Shown: positions 22,317-25,312 of the stretch, piece by piece
How the letters are laid out: every line of letters begins with the position of its first letter
Position numbering within the stretch: the first letter of the stretch is position 1
Origin: an uncultured Methanomassiliicoccales archaeon
GTDB taxonomy: Archaea > Thermoplasmatota > Thermoplasmata > SG8-5
DNA: 25,312 bases
Direction: 5' to 3'
NCBI GenBank assembly: GCA_938004075.1
Contig: CALKWP010000002.1
Coordinates: forward strand, 1 to 25,312
Position numbers and translations under genes: made by a program
The notes under the pieces: generated by a model
Seen by the model: only the letters and a program-made list of their open reading frames with translations
Told to the model about the DNA's origin: nothing
Database searches by the model: none

Positions 22317-23618
22317 TTACCGCTTCCAATCGACCTTCAGGAAGTGGGTCGAGCAGGAAATGCACGGGTCGTAGGCTCTCACCAGCATCTCCAGGTTGAG
22401 CTCTATCTGCTTCTCCGGCTTTCCCAGAAGTGTCGGCGCGAAGGTCTCGAAGTCATGCTGGATGTTGTTGTGGTTCATGTTGGTGGGAATGACGCAGTTC
22501 GCCTTGGTGCAGATGCCGTTCTTGTCGTAGGTGTAATCATGCACCAGCATTCCGCGGGGAACTTCCACGATGCCCACGCCCCGGCCTGCCTTCGGCTTCA
22601 CCTTGGGCCTGGGCTCGTCAGCGTAGTCGGATGCCAGCAGTTCATCGATTATCTTCACCGAGTCCTCGATGGAGTTCACGAATTCAATGAGTTGGGCCAC
22701 GTTGTTCATGAACGGGTTGTGGCAGACTGGCTTCAGCCCGAACTTCTTGGCCCATCCCTTCGCCATTGGATTGAGCTGGTCGTAGTTCAGATTGAGCCTG
22801 GCAAGGGCGCCCACCATGTAGGATTCTCGCTTGTTCTTGCAGTACTTCGCTGTTGACTGCGGAACGACGAATTCGTTGACAACCTTCTCGTACTTGTCAA
22901 TCGCATATGTGCCTGCGTCGGTGGAACCAATCACGCCATCATAGAGAGCGTACTCATCCTTCGTTGTGAGTGCGATGAACTCGGTCTCCCTGACGAAGTT
23001 CGGCAATCCGCCGGCGTTTGCCAGGACAATCTCCGCGACTGCGTTTGTCGTCTCAACTGCGTCAAGGAGCTTCTGCCTGTGCTCCTTCAGCTTCAGCGGA
23101 GATGGGGACTTGTACAGTCCGCCGGGGATCAGGTTGGTTGGGTGGGTTGTGCGGCCGCATATCATGTCCGAGTAATCGTTCGCGATGCGGTGCAGCTTCA
23201 CTATGGCCAGCACGGCGTCCGTGTGCGTTCCGACCATGGGAATGACGCTTCCGGCGCCGAAGAGGTCAGGAGCTACAAGGTAACCTACGTGCAGGATGTG
23301 GCTCTGCATGTTCTCGCCGTGTATGGCGAGCCTGCGCAGCTTCTGGCTCTGCTCTGATATCTCGATGCCCATGGCGTTCTCGGTTGCCTTGAGGGAAGCC
23401 AGCGTGTGGCCGATTGAGCAGATTCCGCAGATTCTGGAGGTTATCTGGGCAAGTTGGTTGTAGGGCTTACCTCGGACGAAAGCCTCGAAGAGCCTCGGGG
23501 CCTCCGAGACCTGCCATTGCACTTTCTCGACCTTGCCGTCCTTGGCGTTCAGTATGATGTTTCCATGGCCCTCGACGCGAGTCAGGTGCTCAACATGGAT
23601 GTTGATGTCCTTGCTCAT
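22317..23618 (-). CDS. Group 3-type NiFe hydrogenase large (catalytic) subunit
   Basis: This 433-aa protein has both metal-binding motifs intact: RICGICSIGH (Cys64, Cys67) and DPCISCSTH (Cys419, Cys422, His425). It also has HLTRVEGHGN, HTDAVLAIVKLHRIANDY and EVPRGMLVHDYTYD. It should hold the NiFe(CN)2CO centre and oxidise or form H2 in the cytoplasm. Sequence style is that of group 3 (Mvh/Hyd/Hox) enzymes; the subgroup cannot be settled by eye. The eight residues after His425 (FLKVDWKR) are a likely cleaved extension. The start overlaps the upstream iron-sulfur gene by ATGA, and the partner flavoprotein upstream suggests NAD(P)H as the electron partner. Confidence 0.94.
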   Translation of the reverse strand: MSKDINIHVEHLTRVEGHGNIILNAKDGKVEKVQWQVSEAPRLFEAFVRGKPYNQLAQITSRICGICSIGHTLASLKATENAMGIEISEQSQKLRRLAIHGENMQSHILHVGYLVAPDLFGAGSVIPMVGTHTDAVLAIVKLHRIANDYSDMICGRTTHPTNLIPGGLYKSPSPLKLKEHRQKLLDAVETTNAVAEIVLANAGGLPNFVRETEFIALTTKDEYALYDGVIGSTDAGTYAIDKYEKVVNEFVVPQSTAKYCKNKRESYMVGALARLNLNYDQLNPMAKGWAKKFGLKPVCHNPFMNNVAQLIEFVNSIEDSVKIIDELLASDYADEPRPKVKPKAGRGVGIVEVPRGMLVHDYTYDKNGICTKANCVIPTNMNHNNIQHDFETFAPTLLGKPEKQIELNLEMLVRAYDPCISCSTHFLKVDWKR

Positions 23619-24286
23619 TTGAATCCCTCCTCTTTCATGACCTTCTCAAGTACCTTGACAGCCTCGATGGAATATACCTTTGCGGCCTCCAGTATCTCTT
23701 TCTTGGTGAAGCCGGCTTTCGCGTAAGCCCTCAGGCCGAACTTGAGCACATCCTCATTCACCAGGACGCTGTGGCATCCCTCGCACCTGAATCCGCGGGT
23801 CGTGCAGTATGCGTCGCAGTTGCCGTAGGTTATCGGGCCCATGCACAGCACGCCCCTGGCGAGCAGGCAGCCCTCCTTCTGGTTGGGGCATTCGGCGCAC
23901 ACCGGGACCCCGTTGATGTCGTAGTCGCGGCACAGCTTGGCGAAGTTGCACTCCCCGCTGATGGGGCAGTTGCGGCAATCCTGTTCGTGTTCGGACAGGA
24001 GCAGTTCGACAACCTCGCGGCGTTCATTGAACACCACGTCGCTGCATGTGGAAACGCTTAAGCCTTCGGATACTGGCAGTGAGCAGCTGGACTGCAGTCC
24101 CGGCCTTCCGCCGGCCTTGACCTCCACCAGGCAAAGCCTGCATCCTGCCGGCCGCTTCTCTTTGTTCAGGGGGTTGAAGCACAGAGTGGGTATGTGGATG
24201 CCGTTGGCCTTGGCGACGTCCAGGACCTTCTCGTTGCCCAGGCATTCTATCTCTTTGCCGTCGATGATTATTTTCATCTCAATCAT
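23615..24286 (-). CDS. HoxU/NuoG-type iron-sulfur domain fused to hydrogenase small-subunit C-terminus
   Basis: Residues ~1-80 are a plant-type [2Fe-2S] domain (Cys36, Cys49, Cys52, Cys68). Residues ~95-125 form the NuoG-type His-Cys3 [4Fe-4S] site (His100, Cys104, Cys107, Cys113). Instead of the ferredoxin part of HoxU, residues ~128-172 continue as the medial/distal cluster region of a group 3 hydrogenase small subunit: VCAECPNQKEGCLLARG, LCMGPITYGNCDAYC and RCEGC, with eight cysteines (130 to 171). The small subunit's N-terminal proximal-cluster domain is absent from this 223-aa chain. It likely wires the large subunit to the flavoprotein upstream. The start may be ATG 24277 rather than 24286. 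Confidence 0.85.
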   Translation of the reverse strand: MIEMKIIIDGKEIECLGNEKVLDVAKANGIHIPTLCFNPLNKEKRPAGCRLCLVEVKAGGRPGLQSSCSLPVSEGLSVSTCSDVVFNERREVVELLLSEHEQDCRNCPISGECNFAKLCRDYDINGVPVCAECPNQKEGCLLARGVLCMGPITYGNCDAYCTTRGFRCEGCHSVLVNEDVLKFGLRAYAKAGFTKKEILEAAKVYSIEAVKVLEKVMKEEGFK

Positions 24287-25266
24287 CCTCCCTTATGTCG
24301 CAGCGGAGGCAACGATTTGCCTCTCGCACCGCACACTGGTCGTCCAGGCAGGTGACCACTTCCTTGAAGTTGCACACCCTGTCCTTGATCGGTATGGTCT
24401 GCAGGTCCGCCCTGGGGATGTTGTGCTCGTTCTTGGGCGGTTCCATGGAGTACTCGTACGGGGTTGTGTACTGGAGTTTGCGCAGCCTGTCCTCACCCAT
24501 GAGCTTTATGTCTATTTGCCTGGCGGCATTCTTTCCATGCGCGACTGCCTGGATGACCGTCGCCGGCCCAAGCACCGCGTCGCCTCCTGCGAAAACCTTG
24601 GGGTGCGCTGTCTCCATGGTGAACTGGTCCACGGCTATGCGCTTTCTGTAGTCCATTATCTTGGAGGCAATTTCTCCGGTGAAATCGACGTCAATCTGCT
24701 GGCCGATGGCAGTTACGATATTATCTGCCATGATGGTCACGGTCTCGTAGTCCACTGGCACCGGTTTCCTGCGGCCCCATTTGGTGAACTCGTCCATCTT
24801 CATCTTTCTGAAGATGACGCCGGTGGCCTTGCCATTCTCGACGATAATCTTCTCGGGTGCGACCAGGAAGTAGAACTCGATGCCTTCTTTCTTGGCCTCG
24901 TCTATCTCCTCCGGATATGCTGGCATGTCAACCTCTTCCCTGCGGTAAGCTATGATGACTTTCTCGCAGCCCATCCTCAGGGCGGTCCTGGCCAGGTCGA
25001 CCGATACGTTCCCGCCGCCGATGACCAGGATGCGCTTGCCCAGGTCAATCTTCTCCTCAAGGTTCATCTTCCGGAGCAGCTGCATGCCGTTCAGGATGCC
25101 CGGTTTGTCTTCATTTTCAAGGCCAAGAGGCAGGTCCTTCTGGGCGCCGATGCCCAGGAAAACGGAATCGTATTTCTTCAGGAGGTCGTCGAACTTCACG
25201 TCCTTGCCTACCCGTGTGTTCAGCTTGACCTCCACGCCAAGGTCGATTATCTGCTGTATCTCCCAT
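24279..25266 (-). CDS. GltD-type NAD(P)H-dependent FAD oxidoreductase, 5'-truncated
   Basis: Only the C-terminal ~328 residues remain; the upstream part is cut by adapter at 25267. The visible part has the NAD(P)H Rossmann motif ILVIGGGNVSVDLARTALRM, the typical AYRREEVDMPAYPEEIDEAK, the FAD motif FAGGDAVLGPATVIQAVAHG and a C-terminal ANRCLRCD cysteine pair. This is the glutamate-synthase-small-subunit/sulfide-dehydrogenase family, used as the NAD(P)H module in several hydrogenases and formate dehydrogenases, sometimes fused behind NuoF. The downstream Fe-S gene overlaps its stop, so it is in the hydrogenase operon. Residues before TrpGluIle are translated adapter. Confidence 0.9.
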
Positions 25267-25312
25267 AGATCGGAAGAGCACACGTCTGAACTCCAGTCAC
25301 GAATCACCATCT
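25267..25312 (+). other. Illumina TruSeq read-through adapter at contig end
   Basis: 25267-25300 is the standard 34-nt TruSeq adapter (begins AGATCGGAAGAGC, ends CCAGTCAC). It is followed by an 8-nt index, GAATCACC, and then ATCT, the first bases of the P7 end that appears at 64. This is not genomic; it truncates the flavoprotein gene. Confidence 0.98.

Noticed and set aside
23937..25268. 443-aa plus-strand open frame
   Set aside because: It is antisense to the Fe-S fusion and GltD-like genes, whose motifs and overlapping starts are clear. High GC at third positions keeps the opposite strand open.
25267..25310. Apparent N-terminus MVIRDWSSDVCSSDL of the flavoprotein
   Set aside because: These residues are a translation of the Illumina adapter; the true N-terminus is missing.

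Overview
The window is archaeal. It has TATA-box promoters about 25 bases ahead of start codons, several apparently leaderless genes, GGTGA/GGAGG ribosome sites, deoxyhypusine synthase, ADP-forming acyl-CoA synthetase, SepF, DUF531 and KaiC-like RecA ATPases. A 23S rRNA gene with no 16S gene just upstream, plus this gene set, points to a Thermoplasmatota-type euryarchaeon, probably an uncultivated anaerobe or facultative anaerobe assembled from short-read metagenome data. The phylum is inferred; no search was run. Illumina adapter sequence lies near the left end inside the 23S gene and forms the last 46 bases, so both contig ends are assembly-damaged.

Layout. 1-2877: 23S rRNA on the minus strand, lacking its 3' end, interrupted by adapter at 64-97 and carrying a 41-nt hairpin expansion in helix 89. 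2878-3200: rRNA leader and promoter. 3301-4903: an 82-aa orphan gene and a HhH-TPR-KaiC fusion ATPase. 4904-5320: two ~150-nt repeat elements alternating with two extra copies of the KaiC gene's 3' end. 5338-6821: DUF531 and folD, divergent from one shared TATA element. 6822-7024: a third element and an extra copy of the folD 3' end. 7237-8785 (minus): an internally duplicated membrane protein and deoxyhypusine synthase. 8936-16593: a tight five-gene CoA operon (citrate CoA-transferase CitF, ATP-citrate-lyase-like citryl-CoA lyase, acyl-CoA transferase-GNAT fusion, ADP-forming acyl-CoA synthetase, BioD/DRTGG P-loop protein). 16644-17354: a second KaiC-like ATPase. 17355-17892: gene-free, with two more repeat elements. 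17893-20298: SepF (minus), Amt and MarC (plus). 20295-25266 (minus): DUF998, flavin reductase, thioesterase, hydrogenase protease, NiFe hydrogenase large subunit, an iron-sulfur fusion protein and a truncated GltD-type flavoprotein.

How it may work. The CoA operon looks like an ACP-free citrate-cleaving module. CitF would move CoA from acetyl-CoA to citrate, the citrate-synthase-fold lyase would split citryl-CoA into oxaloacetate and acetyl-CoA, and the ADP-forming synthetase could recover ATP from acyl-CoA. The hydrogenase cluster would exchange electrons between H2 and NAD(P)H through the iron-sulfur fusion and the GltD-like flavoprotein.

The most unusual signal is a family of ~150-nt hairpin-bearing elements. 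Three sit directly after protein genes, and each is followed by another copy of that gene's C-terminal coding end, differing only by synonymous changes over the shared codons. The tail-to-tail period is 208-209 bases at two unrelated genes. This looks like miniature mobile elements that restore the gene end when they insert, or a serial 3'-end replacement process.
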